Shown here piece by piece: positions 1-7,969 of a DNA stretch of 41,273 nucleotides. The notes beneath the pieces are model-generated. The model was given only the letters and a program-made list of their open reading frames with translations, searched no databases and had not been told where the DNA came from. The position numbers and the translations under genes are program-made. Source of the DNA: CAZVLE01 sp964627855. GTDB lineage: Bacteria; Bacillota; Dethiobacteria; DTU022. The number at the start of each line of letters is the position of its first letter. Positions within the stretch are counted from its first letter, which is position 1. The DNA is taken from assembly GCA_964627855.1 (NCBI GenBank), contig CAZVLE010000036.1:1-41273 (forward strand), in the 5' to 3' direction.

Positions 1-1
1 C

Positions 2-445
2 TCAACTTTTTTTGATCTTTACGCCGGCAGCGGCGCTATAGGCATCGAAGCTCTAAGCCGCGGCGCCACCTGCTCAGTATTTGTTGAACGTGACAGAACT
101 TCCTTACTATTGATCAAGGATAACCTGGCTAAAGCTGGTTTCATGGACAGGGCCATTCTTTACGGGGCTGATGTTAAACAAACAATGAACAGACTTCCGG
201 GAGATGAAAAAGCAGACATAGTATTTCTAGATCCGCCTTACGATGATCTCGGCTTTACTGAAGTCATTGAGATAATCTACAGAAAAAAACTGATTGGAAT
301 AACCGGTTTAATTATCGTTGAACATGCCCATAAATCAGGGCAGTGGATAGCACAATTTAAACATACCAGAACCAGAAGGTACGGCGATACAGCATTAACG
401 ATAATAAGGGCTGACCAAGGCATGGAATCAGAAGATCATCATTAA
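2..445 (+). CDS. rsmD: 16S rRNA (guanine966-N2)-methyltransferase, 3' part
   Basis: The gene runs in from the left edge, so the N-terminus and start are missing. Frame 2 reads without interruption from base 2 to the stop at 443-445. The visible part starts with the SAM-binding motif I (DLYAGSGAIGIEALSRGA), which is characteristic of RsmD. It continues through an acidic motif II (VERD) to the catalytic DPPYDD at about residues 74-79 of the fragment, the N-methyltransferase signature. RsmD methylates G966 of 16S rRNA during 30S assembly, in the cytoplasm. The convergent hisC stop lies 37 bases downstream and no terminator is visible between them. The family assignment rests on the two motifs and the overall fold order. 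Confidence 0.9.
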   Translation, partial: STFFDLYAGSGAIGIEALSRGATCSVFVERDRTSLLLIKDNLAKAGFMDRAILYGADVKQTMNRLPGDEKADIVFLDPPYDDLGFTEVIEIIYRKKLIGITGLIIVEHAHKSGQWIAQFKHTRTRRYGDTALTIIRADQGMESEDHH

Positions 446-482
446 AATATCTGACTCAGTAGGCAAATTTTTTCGAGACCGC

Positions 483-1586
483 TTAAAGATCTGCCAGAAC
501 TTCTTCAAGAGCCCTGAGGAATCTTGAGTTTTGATCTTCAGTTCCATATGTGACTCTAATATGGGTTGGGAATCCAAAGATATCACCGGTCCGAACAATA
601 ACACCCCGCTGTAATAAACCCTGAAATACAGTTTTTGAATCTTTTTCAGTATCAACGAAGCAAAAGTTTGCTTCATCAGGAACAGGTTTTAACCCCATTG
701 CAGAGAAACCTTCTTTCAGCTGTTTCCTACCATTAAAAACCAATTCTCTGCTGTATTGCACGTGCTTTTGATCCTTAAGCGCCGCCAGGGCTGCATGCTG
801 CGCCATCGCATTAACATTAAAAGGTTCCCGTACCCTGTTTAGTTCCGCTGCAATCTCCTCTGTCGCAACACCATATCCGATCCGCAGGCCAGATAGACCG
901 AATATCTTGGAAAAAGTGCGCAGGCAGATTACCGGATACCCTTTTTCAATATAATCCAGACCGGCCGGATGAGCAGGGTCAGCAACGTATTCGATGTAAG
1001 CCTGATCAAGAACAAGCAGCACGCCATCAGGAAGTTTCTCAACGAAACGATCAAGCTCTTCCTTATAGACGATTGACCCCGTCGGATTATTGGGACTGCA
1101 GATAAAAACAAGCCTGGTTTTCTTATTGATCACCTCAAGGATAGCCTCGAAATTGTAGCTGAAGTTATCGCCAACGAGCGGTACCTGCCTGGGTATTCCA
1201 CCCATCAGGCGCATGGCAAAATCATACTCGGAAAAACTAGGCGCCACCATTGCCGCTTCATCGCCTTCATGGACATAAACCATTGCCAGAAATGAAAGGA
1301 TCTCGTCTGAACCATTGCCAAATATCAGCTGGTCACTTAAAACACCTAGCCTTTCAGCAACAGCCTCTTTCAGGTAGAAACAATTGCCATCAGGATAGAA
1401 ATGCATCATTGAAGCCTTATCCCGTATCGCCTTTACCGCCAGTGGTGACGGTCCCATTGGATTCTCATTAGATGCCATTTTAATGACATCTTTTAAGCCA
1501 AGTTCTCTTTCTACTTCCTCTACCGGTTTGCCGGGCACATATGGTTTTATCAATTCAAGACAGGATCTCATTTCCGGTTTTTTCAC
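483..1586 (-). CDS. hisC: Histidinol-phosphate aminotransferase
   Basis: This is a PLP-dependent fold-type I transaminase that converts imidazole-acetol phosphate and glutamate to histidinol phosphate, in histidine synthesis. Visible motifs are SNENPMGPSP near the N-terminus, FGNGSDE, the SPNNPTG loop, DQAYIEY and the PLP-lysine motif TFSKIFGLSGLRIGYG. An ATG at 1619 would give 378 residues, but it has no ribosome site. A GGAGG at 1596-1600 sits eight bases before GTG 1586, giving VKKPEMRSCLELIKPY, the usual HisC N-terminus, so 1586 is chosen; GTG 1592 is also possible. Other his genes here are hisH and hisF on the opposite strand, so the pathway is scattered. Some HisC-like enzymes also act on aromatic amino acids, which cannot be excluded. 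Confidence 0.9.
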   Translation of the reverse strand: MKKPEMRSCLELIKPYVPGKPVEEVERELGLKDVIKMASNENPMGPSPLAVKAIRDKASMMHFYPDGNCFYLKEAVAERLGVLSDQLIFGNGSDEILSFLAMVYVHEGDEAAMVAPSFSEYDFAMRLMGGIPRQVPLVGDNFSYNFEAILEVINKKTRLVFICSPNNPTGSIVYKEELDRFVEKLPDGVLLVLDQAYIEYVADPAHPAGLDYIEKGYPVICLRTFSKIFGLSGLRIGYGVATEEIAAELNRVREPFNVNAMAQHAALAALKDQKHVQYSRELVFNGRKQLKEGFSAMGLKPVPDEANFCFVDTEKDSKTVFQGLLQRGVIVRTGDIFGFPTHIRVTYGTEDQNSRFLRALEEVLADL

Positions 1587-1704
1587 TGGCACATCCTCCG
1601 TCTCCTTTAATAGTTGCATGGAACATATCAGTTATTCTCATTAATCTAGCAAAATCCCTGCAAAAGCAGGTTTTTCGTAGACAGTATATTTTTTTATTTT
1701 TTGC

Positions 1705-1733
1705 TTGCTCTATTCTTTTCCATCTGTTATAAT
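1705..1733 (+). promoter_or_regulatory. Sigma-A-type promoter for the T-box/aminotransferase transcript
   Basis: TTGCTC (1705-1710) and a perfect TATAAT (1728-1733) are separated by 17 bases. The predicted start near 1740 lies just upstream of the T-box stem I. Transcription is divergent from hisC. Confidence 0.6.
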
Positions 1734-1773
1734 CCTAAAATAATATTAAGAAAAGCGTTGAAGGGGAAAAAGA

Positions 1774-1993
1774 CTTTGACGGGTCATTTAGAGAAGGGCT
1801 CCCTGGCTGAAAGAGCCCCTGGCAGTCAAAGAAATAAGCCGCCCCGGAGCTGTGGCACTGAAATGGCCTTACGCCACTAAGCGCCACCGGTTGCAAAGCC
1901 GTTAACAACAACGAGTGGCTCGATTTCTGGGCAACTAGAGTGGTACCGCGGGATTTAACCCGTCTCTTATATTAAAAAGAGGCGGGTTTTTTG
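1774..1993 (+). promoter_or_regulatory. T-box leader (tRNA-sensing riboswitch)
   Basis: The nearly invariant T-box core AGAGTGGTACCGCGGG lies at 1937-1952 and is followed by a Rho-independent terminator. This is the usual switch between antiterminator and terminator, in which an uncharged tRNA favours read-through. Upstream, CTTTGAC (1774-1780) pairs with GTCAAAG (1825-1831). An inner stem GGGCTC/GAGCCC (1796-1801 with 1813-1818) closes a loop. An AGAGA bulge (1790-1794) and a GCTGAAAG-type distal loop resemble the tRNA-elbow-binding elements of stem I. The specifier should lie in CTGGCA at 1819-1824. GGC followed by A (Gly), GCA (Ala) and CTG (Leu) are possible readings, so the amino acid is not assigned. 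Stem I is shorter than usual. Confidence 0.85.
1957..1993 (+). terminator. T-box intrinsic terminator
   Basis: AACCCGTCTCTT (1957-1968) pairs with AAGAGGCGGGTT (1977-1988) with one G-U pair. A T-run overlaps and follows the right arm, ending at about 1992. The T-box sequence lies directly upstream of the left arm, as expected for a transcription-attenuation T-box. Confidence 0.85.
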
Positions 1994-2034
1994 ATTTAAA
2001 AAGAGCAATCAAGTTGCCGGGGGAGGACCATAAA

Positions 2035-3273
2035 ATGACTACCAAATGGGACAAGCACTTTGCTGAAAGAACTAAACATCTCACCGGATCGCAAATACGT
2101 CAGTTTTTTGCTTTGACCGAAAAGCCTGAAGTGATCTCCTTTGCCGGGGGTTTTCCGGGTAATGAATTCTTTCCCCGTGAAGATATTGCCAGGGCTCTCT
2201 TTAAATTAACAATGGAAGATAATCACCAGTCCCTGCAGTACGGACCGACTGAAGGCAGCTATGATTTACGCAAACAGATAGCTGAAAGAATGACACGAGA
2301 GGGGTCGCCTTGCGGGGTTGACAACTTAATCATAACTGATGGTTCACAACAGGGTTTGGATTTACTGTGCAGGATCCTGATTAACCCGGATGAGCCGGTC
2401 CTGGTTGAAGATCCTGCCTATATAGGTGGGATGAGTGCAATTAAATCTTATGGCGGCAAGCCAGTCGGCATCAAGATGGATAAAGATGGCCCGATTCCTT
2501 TTGAGATGGAAAGAGTGATCAATACTTTAATCCGGGAGCGGCGCAGGCCAAAACTATTTTATACCGTTCCTAACTTTCAAAATCCTTCCGGAACAACTAC
2601 CAGCCTGGAAAGACGTAAAATAATTCTAAAATTAGCCTCCCGCTATGACCTGATCATTATGGAAGATGACCCCTACGGGCCGATATGTTATGAGGGTGAA
2701 ATCCCTCCCTCCTATATTTCTCTCGAACAGGAAGAGCGCGTAGTTTACCTTGGCTCCTATTCCAAGGTCCTAATACCAGGTATCCGTATTGGCTGGCTGG
2801 CAGGAGCGAAACCGTTGATTGAGAAAATTTCACTGGCAAAGCAAACTGCCGATCTCTGTTCCAGTTCTCTCGGTCAACAACTGGCCAGTTTCCTTTCCAG
2901 GGACGGTTATCTGGATCGTCACATCATGCGCCTTTCTGAGCTATACCGCGAGAAAAGAGATGCCATGCATGAGGCCATGGTCAGTTATTTTCCTTCCGGA
3001 GTTAAATACAACAAGCCAAAGGGCGGCTTCTTTATCTGGGTAGAGTTTCCCGATTACTACCCGACAAGCTGTGAAATCCTGGATATGGCTTTAGCCAGGG
3101 ATGTTGCATTTGTTCACGGAGAAGGATTCTCCTGTAATGGCGGTGGAAACCGCTGCGCCCGCTTCTCTTTCAGTCAACCCGAAATAGAAGATATCACCAG
3201 GGGCATTCAAATACTTGGTGATATCCTCCATGAAATAGAAGCTGAGTGCTCCTTAAAAGCAGTAGGCCACTAA
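2035..3273 (+). CDS. PLP-dependent aminotransferase (AraT/LysN-like, fold type I)
   Basis: A 412-residue class I/II aminotransferase of the group that contains 2-aminoadipate (LysN), aromatic and branched-chain transaminases. Visible features are FAGGFPGNEFFP near the N-terminus, LQYGPTEGSYDLR, VPNFQNPSG in the substrate loop, MEDDPYG, and the PLP-lysine motif GSYSKVLIPGIRIGW. There is no N-terminal GntR helix-turn-helix, so it is an enzyme and not a MocR regulator. ATG 2035 is chosen over TTG 2014 because GGGGGAGG at 2019-2026 is well placed. It follows a T-box, so expression should respond to charging of one tRNA, which implies an amino acid product. The exact substrate cannot be read from the sequence. 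Confidence 0.85.
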   Translation: MTTKWDKHFAERTKHLTGSQIRQFFALTEKPEVISFAGGFPGNEFFPREDIARALFKLTMEDNHQSLQYGPTEGSYDLRKQIAERMTREGSPCGVDNLIITDGSQQGLDLLCRILINPDEPVLVEDPAYIGGMSAIKSYGGKPVGIKMDKDGPIPFEMERVINTLIRERRRPKLFYTVPNFQNPSGTTTSLERRKIILKLASRYDLIIMEDDPYGPICYEGEIPPSYISLEQEERVVYLGSYSKVLIPGIRIGWLAGAKPLIEKISLAKQTADLCSSSLGQQLASFLSRDGYLDRHIMRLSELYREKRDAMHEAMVSYFPSGVKYNKPKGGFFIWVEFPDYYPTSCEILDMALARDVAFVHGEGFSCNGGGNRCARFSFSQPEIEDITRGIQILGDILHEIEAECSLKAVGH

Positions 3274-3305
3274 ATCATTAACACTCTGACAACCAGTTTT
3301 CACGG

Positions 3306-3333
3306 TTGTAATATGAGATAATTACTCTATAAT
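3306..3333 (+). promoter_or_regulatory. Promoter for hisH-hisF-pdxS-pdxT
   Basis: TTGTAA (3306-3311) and a perfect TATAAT (3328-3333) are separated by 16 bases, 37 bases before the hisH start. A short hairpin (ACAACC/GGTTGT, about 3289-3309) overlaps the -35 and has no T-run. Confidence 0.55.
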
Positions 3334-3370
3334 AGTCTATGTCAAATATTTGTGTGTCTGGGGCGTTCAG

Positions 3371-4003
3371 ATGAAGAAGCTGGTTATTATTGATAGTGGA
3401 AGCGCGAATTTATATAGCATCTTTAAAGCCTGCGAGATGGTATCATTAAAACCGGAAATCACTGCTGACCCGTCAACCATAACTGCAGCAAAGGCAGTTA
3501 TCTTTCCCGGAGTTGGCTTTTTTGATCATGCTGCTCGCCTTTTAAATGAAAAAAAACTGACAGAAGCGCTGCTGCATTTAATAGAAAACAATATACCGTT
3601 GCTTGGCATCTGTCTCGGCATGCAACTATTATTTACCGAAAGCGAAGAATCAACAGTTTTAAATCAATCAATAAAGGGCTTAAATGCTATTGCAGGGAAT
3701 GTTAAGCGCTTTCCGCCAGGACTTCCGGTCCCCCATGTCGGCTGGAATAAAGCTATTCCCACCGGCAATCACCCTCTTTTTGCCGGGCTGGGAAAAGGCT
3801 CTTATTTTTATTTTACCCATTCTTATTATGTCCAGCCTGATAAAAATACTTCCACAATAGCCCAAAGTGATTACGGCTTTTCTTTTGCATCTGCAGCCGC
3901 AGAAAAAAAAGTGATGGGAGTTCAATTTCACCCTGAAAAGAGCGGTCCGGCAGGCTTGCACCTGCTCGCTAATTTTGGTAAGATTATAGCCGATAAAACC
4001 TAG
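3371..4003 (+). CDS. hisH: Imidazole glycerol phosphate synthase, glutaminase subunit
   Basis: A class I glutamine amidotransferase that supplies ammonia to HisF for closure of the imidazole ring, releasing AICAR. Visible motifs are IIDSGSANLYS at the N-terminus, the oxyanion strand FPGVGFFDHA, the nucleophile elbow LGICLGMQLL (Cys near residue 80), HVGWN, and the His-Glu pair in GVQFHPEKSG. About 210 residues is the normal length. ATG 3371 is used: seven extra residues upstream (TTG 3350) would break family length, though the ribosome site is weak in either case. hisF follows after 36 bases, so the two subunits are co-transcribed. Confidence 0.95.
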   Translation: MKKLVIIDSGSANLYSIFKACEMVSLKPEITADPSTITAAKAVIFPGVGFFDHAARLLNEKKLTEALLHLIENNIPLLGICLGMQLLFTESEESTVLNQSIKGLNAIAGNVKRFPPGLPVPHVGWNKAIPTGNHPLFAGLGKGSYFYFTHSYYVQPDKNTSTIAQSDYGFSFASAAAEKKVMGVQFHPEKSGPAGLHLLANFGKIIADKT

Positions 4004-4039
4004 AGATAATTAATCTGAAAGTGAGCATGAGAAGCTAAA

Positions 4040-4837
4040 TTGTTGGCAAAGAGGATAATACCCTGTTTGGATGTGCGGGATGGCCGTGTGGTCAAAGGCA
4101 CCCGCTTTGTTAATTTAAGGGACGCCGGTGATCCGGTTGAGCTGGCAGGTTTTTATAATAGTGAGGGTGCCGATGAACTGGTTTTTCTCGACATTACTGC
4201 TTCTGTAGAGGGAAGACGGGCCATTATCGATGTAGTAAGCAGAACGGCAGAAGCAGTCTTCATACCTCTGACCGTCGGTGGCGGAATCGACTCTCCGGAA
4301 TTCATGCAGGAACTACTGCAATCTGGCGCCGATAAGATCTCTTTAAATACTGCCGCTTTACGTGATCCCTCTTTAATCAAGGCCGGTGCAGACCGCTTTG
4401 GCAGCCAGTGTATTATAGCAGCTATTGACGCCATGCGCTTGCAACCGCATGGAAATGAACAGCACTGGGAAGTCTACAGCCACGGTGGACGCAAGCCAAC
4501 CGGGCGCGACGCTGTTGAATGGGCAGTTGAAGTTGAACGTTTAGGCGCTGGAGAAATATTGCTCACTTCCATGGATGCCGACGGCACCCTTAACGGATAT
4601 GACAATGCTTTGCTCGCAGCCGTAACAAGTGCAGTCAGGATCCCTGTTATCGCATCAGGCGGGGCAGGAACACTCGATCACCTTTACGATGCCTTGACCA
4701 TTGGCGGAGCTCACGCAGTTCTTGCTGCTTCAATATTACACTTTGGCACTTTTAGTATTGCAGATATAAAAGAATATCTTTCTGGTAGAGGGTTACCGGT
4801 AAGACCGGTAGAAAATTTAACCAAGAACGATCTGTGA
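4040..4837 (+). CDS. hisF: Imidazole glycerol phosphate synthase, cyclase subunit
   Basis: A (beta-alpha)8 barrel that takes ammonia from HisH and PRFAR to form imidazole glycerol phosphate plus AICAR. The N-terminus MLAKRIIPCLDVRDGRVVKG holds the catalytic Asp (CLDV). The second catalytic Asp is in IAAIDAM, and phosphate-binding loops are seen as TVGGGI and IASGGAGTLDHL. The start is TTG at 4040; the family N-terminus matches exactly there. A length of 265 residues is slightly above the usual 250-260 because of a short tail. The stop overlaps a potential GTG just before pdxS, consistent with translational coupling. It pairs with HisH to form IGP synthase. Confidence 0.95.
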   Translation: MLAKRIIPCLDVRDGRVVKGTRFVNLRDAGDPVELAGFYNSEGADELVFLDITASVEGRRAIIDVVSRTAEAVFIPLTVGGGIDSPEFMQELLQSGADKISLNTAALRDPSLIKAGADRFGSQCIIAAIDAMRLQPHGNEQHWEVYSHGGRKPTGRDAVEWAVEVERLGAGEILLTSMDADGTLNGYDNALLAAVTSAVRIPVIASGGAGTLDHLYDALTIGGAHAVLAASILHFGTFSIADIKEYLSGRGLPVRPVENLTKNDL

Positions 4838-4851
4838 GAGGAGTTTTAAAA

Positions 4852-5736
4852 ATGAAAGAGCAGGGCACTTATCGCGTTAAAAAGGGCATGGCTCAGATGC
4901 AAAAGGGCGGCGTTATCATGGATGTTACCACCGTTGAGCAGGCCCGTATAGCTGAAAAGGCCGGAGCGGTCGCTGTGATGGCTTTAGAAAGAGTTCCCGC
5001 AGACATCAGGTCTGCAGGTGGAGTAGCCCGCATGGCTGATCCTGAAATGATTATGCGAATCATGGACGCCGTAACTGTTCCGGTAATGGCCAAGGTTAGA
5101 ATAGGCCATTTCGCCGAAGCACAAATTCTCGAAGAACTTGGTGTAGACTACATTGACGAGAGTGAAGTACTTACCCCTGCCGACGAACAATATCACATTA
5201 ACAAGCACCTTTTCACGGTACCTTTTGTTTGTGGAGCCAGGGATCTTGGTGAAGCCCTGCGCCGTATATCGGAAGGGGCAGCGATGATTCGTACCAAGGG
5301 TGAGCCCGGCACCGGCAATGTTGTCGAAGCAGTCCGCCATATGCGCAAAGTAATGGACCAGATTCGTCAGGTCATCGGTAAAATTGATGATGAACTTGTT
5401 GTAATGGCGAAAGAAATGGGAGTTTCCCTTGAGATGCTGAAAGAAGTAAGGGAAGCTAAACGCCTGCCAGTGGTAAACTTTGCCGCCGGAGGTATTGCAT
5501 CGCCGGCTGACGCTTCTTTGATGATGCAGCTTGGGTCCGATGGTATTTTTGTTGGTTCCGGTATTTTTAAATCGCAAAACCCTGACAGGGTTGCAGAAGC
5601 TATCGTTAAAGCCACCCTTCACTATGATGATCCCAAGGTACTCGCCGAGGTTTCAAAGGGGCTCGGTGAAGCAATGCCCGGCCTGGAGATCTCTTCATTG
5701 ACAGAGGCCGACCGTATGCAAGAACGGGGCATATAA
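4852..5736 (+). CDS. pdxS: Pyridoxal 5'-phosphate synthase, synthase subunit
   Basis: PdxS (Pdx1) builds PLP from ribose 5-phosphate, glyceraldehyde 3-phosphate and ammonia delivered by PdxT, as a dodecameric (beta-alpha)8 barrel. Signatures: VKKGMAQMQKGGVIMDV, MALERVPADIR, the catalytic lysine region VMAKVRIGHF, DYIDESEVLTPAD, the second lysine loop AAMIRTKGEPGTGN, and FAAGGIASPADA. The length is 294 residues, as expected. ATG 4852 is chosen because GAGAGGAG lies directly upstream; GTG 4834 would lie inside the hisF stop. PLP made here is the cofactor of HisC and of the aminotransferase upstream, though that link is by neighbourhood only. Confidence 0.97.
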   Translation: MKEQGTYRVKKGMAQMQKGGVIMDVTTVEQARIAEKAGAVAVMALERVPADIRSAGGVARMADPEMIMRIMDAVTVPVMAKVRIGHFAEAQILEELGVDYIDESEVLTPADEQYHINKHLFTVPFVCGARDLGEALRRISEGAAMIRTKGEPGTGNVVEAVRHMRKVMDQIRQVIGKIDDELVVMAKEMGVSLEMLKEVREAKRLPVVNFAAGGIASPADASLMMQLGSDGIFVGSGIFKSQNPDRVAEAIVKATLHYDDPKVLAEVSKGLGEAMPGLEISSLTEADRMQERGI

Positions 5737-5737
5737 A

Positions 5738-6322
5738 GTGATTAAAGTTGGCGTTTTAGCGGTTCAGGGTGCAGTATCTGAACATTTAGAACATCTGCGA
5801 AAATGCGATGTTGAACCTGTTGCAGTAAAAAACAACTACCTGCTTGATGCAGTCAGTGGATTAATTATCCCCGGTGGGGAAAGCACTACTATTGGTAAGC
5901 TAATATCAGAGTTTGGTCTGGCTGACGCTATAAAAGAAAGAACCAGGCATGGCAGCCTGGCTCTTTTTGGCACCTGCGCCGGAATGGTTTTACTGTCTGG
6001 TGATCTGGTTGACGGAACAAACCGGCAGCCGTTGCTAAACCTGATGGAGATCACTGTGCAACGTAACGCCTTTGGACGTCAGCGAGAAAGCTTCGAAACT
6101 AATCTCGATTTTATGGGATTTGAAAAGCCCCTGACTGCAGTATTTATCAGAGCACCATTAATTATTAAAAAAGAACCTGCAGTTACGGTTCTGGCGACTT
6201 TGCCTGAAGGAATAGTTGCCGCCAGGCAGGATAAAATGCTGGTCACATCTTTTCACCCGGAACTAACCAGCGATCTGAGGGTGCATCAATATTTTATTAA
6301 AATATGCCGGGAGGTAAGCTAA
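5738..6322 (+). CDS. pdxT: Pyridoxal 5'-phosphate synthase, glutaminase subunit
   Basis: A class I glutaminase that passes ammonia to PdxS. Visible motifs are VGVLAVQGAVSEH at the N-terminus, IIPGGESTTIGKL (glutamine-binding loop), the nucleophile elbow LFGTCAGMVLL (Cys near 80), RNAFGRQ and the His-Glu of SFHPELT. The 194 residues are typical. The start is GTG, one base after the pdxS stop, so the two are translationally coupled. The gene converges on guaA; the 44-base gap holds no clear terminator. Confidence 0.96.
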   Translation: MIKVGVLAVQGAVSEHLEHLRKCDVEPVAVKNNYLLDAVSGLIIPGGESTTIGKLISEFGLADAIKERTRHGSLALFGTCAGMVLLSGDLVDGTNRQPLLNLMEITVQRNAFGRQRESFETNLDFMGFEKPLTAVFIRAPLIIKKEPAVTVLATLPEGIVAARQDKMLVTSFHPELTSDLRVHQYFIKICREVS

Positions 6323-6366
6323 CGATCGGCATCACTTAAACATCACTTAACTAGCCTGAATAAGTT

Positions 6367-7947
6367 TTACTCCCACTCTATTGTCCCCGGGGGCTTTGAA
6401 GTTATATCGTAAACTACCCTTGCAACATCAGGTATTTCACCGGTAATCCGAAGCGAAACCTTCTCTAAAAAGTTATGAGGTAAGCGCGCCCAGTCTGCGG
6501 TCATGGCATCTTCAGAAATAACTGCCCGCAAAGCAACAACCGGACCATAGTGGCGATCATCTCCCTTAACACCAACAACCTTAACGTCTGTAAGAACAGC
6601 AAAATACTGCCATAGCTCTTCCCTTAAGTTTGTTAAATTAATTTCTTCCCTGAAGATAGCGTCTGCCTGCTTCAGGAGGGCCAATTTTTCTTTTGTTACT
6701 GCTCCAATTATACGCACGGCCAGACCTGGCCCCGGGAAAGGCTGCCTTTTTAATATTTCTTCGGGCAGGCCTAATTCAGAGCCAACCAGGCGTACTTCGT
6801 CTTTAAACAGTTCCCGCAGCGGTTCGACCAGTTCGAAACCCAGTTCTTCAGGCAACCCGCCAACATTATGGTGAGACTTAATTACGGCCGATCCTAAAGC
6901 TGAACCACTTTCAATAATATCCGGATAGATGGTGCCCTGGGCCAGGTAGTTAATATCGCCCATGGAAAGAGCTTTCTCTTTGAAAACATTGATAAATTCT
7001 GCACCGATTATACGCCTTTTTTCTTCCGGGTCAACTACTCCTTCAAGTGCTGAAAGAAACCTTTCTACAGCGTTAACATGAATAAACTGCCCCTGCAATT
7101 TTTCCTGATAAAGCCTGGCGACCTGTTCAGCTTCATTCAGCCGAAGTAGCCCATGATCAACGAATATATAAACAGCCCGCCCGGCAACAGCCCGGTCGAG
7201 TAAAAAAGCAACTACCGATGAGTCCACTCCTCCGCTTAAGGCACAAACTACCTTTTGATCCTTACCAACTAACTGTTCTATTTTGTCAACAGCATCCTCA
7301 ACAAAGCTGTGAGGACTCCAGGTATGGCTGCAGCCACACACATCATAAAGAAATCTTTTCAGCACATTGTTCCCACCGGGAGTATGAAATACCTCCGGGT
7401 GAAACTGCACACCATAAATTTTATTTTTGTGATCGCCGATAGCAGCAAGAGTTTTATTTTCTGTTAAAGCCATTACACTAAAGCCGGGTGGGGGTTCCAG
7501 CACTTCGTCCTGGTGACTCATCCAGGCATCACAGGAATCATTATCGTCAAAGCAGGAATCAATAAAAAGCGGTACCTTTTCAACTACTTCGAAAGTAGTT
7601 CGACCAAATTCAGAACGACTACCTTTCTCTACTCTCCCATCCAATTCTTTCGCCAGGAGCTGCATCCCGTAACAGATGCCGAGAATCGGTATTCCGCCGC
7701 TGTAAATCGCCGGATCACAACGCGGAGCATCCTCAAAATTTACACTGGCCGGGCTGCCGGAAAGAATAAGACCAGCCGGCTTCATTTTATTTATTTCGGT
7801 CCAGGGTGTATTAAAAGGCACTAACTCACAATAGACACCAGCTTCTCTGACTCTCCTGGCTATAAGCATGCTGTACTGCCCGCCAAAATCTAGAATGACT
7901 ACTTTTTCACTAATGCTTTCCGATGTCTCGTTTAAAAAATGTTTCAT
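6367..7947 (-). CDS. guaA: GMP synthase (glutamine-hydrolysing)
   Basis: Converts XMP to GMP with ATP and glutamine, the last step of guanine nucleotide synthesis. Domains in order: class I glutamine amidotransferase (about residues 15-205, nucleophile in LGICYGMQLL, His-Glu in VQFHPEVFHT); ATP pyrophosphatase (about 215-400, P-loop ALSGGVDSSVVA); and the GMP-synthase dimerisation domain ending in the conserved KPPGTIEWE. The length of 526 residues is a little over the typical 510-515 because of a short N-terminal extension. ATG 7947 follows an AAAGGTGAG ribosome site. The gene lies 22 bases downstream of purF on the same strand, making a purine pair. Confidence 0.97.
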   Translation of the reverse strand: MKHFLNETSESISEKVVILDFGGQYSMLIARRVREAGVYCELVPFNTPWTEINKMKPAGLILSGSPASVNFEDAPRCDPAIYSGGIPILGICYGMQLLAKELDGRVEKGSRSEFGRTTFEVVEKVPLFIDSCFDDNDSCDAWMSHQDEVLEPPPGFSVMALTENKTLAAIGDHKNKIYGVQFHPEVFHTPGGNNVLKRFLYDVCGCSHTWSPHSFVEDAVDKIEQLVGKDQKVVCALSGGVDSSVVAFLLDRAVAGRAVYIFVDHGLLRLNEAEQVARLYQEKLQGQFIHVNAVERFLSALEGVVDPEEKRRIIGAEFINVFKEKALSMGDINYLAQGTIYPDIIESGSALGSAVIKSHHNVGGLPEELGFELVEPLRELFKDEVRLVGSELGLPEEILKRQPFPGPGLAVRIIGAVTKEKLALLKQADAIFREEINLTNLREELWQYFAVLTDVKVVGVKGDDRHYGPVVALRAVISEDAMTADWARLPHNFLEKVSLRITGEIPDVARVVYDITSKPPGTIEWE

Positions 7948-7969
7948 CCTCGCTCACCTTTCTTTATAA

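Noticed and set aside
4984..5622. 212-residue minus-strand frame inside pdxS
   Set aside because: Antisense shadow of a highly conserved gene; no ribosome site and no recognisable domain.
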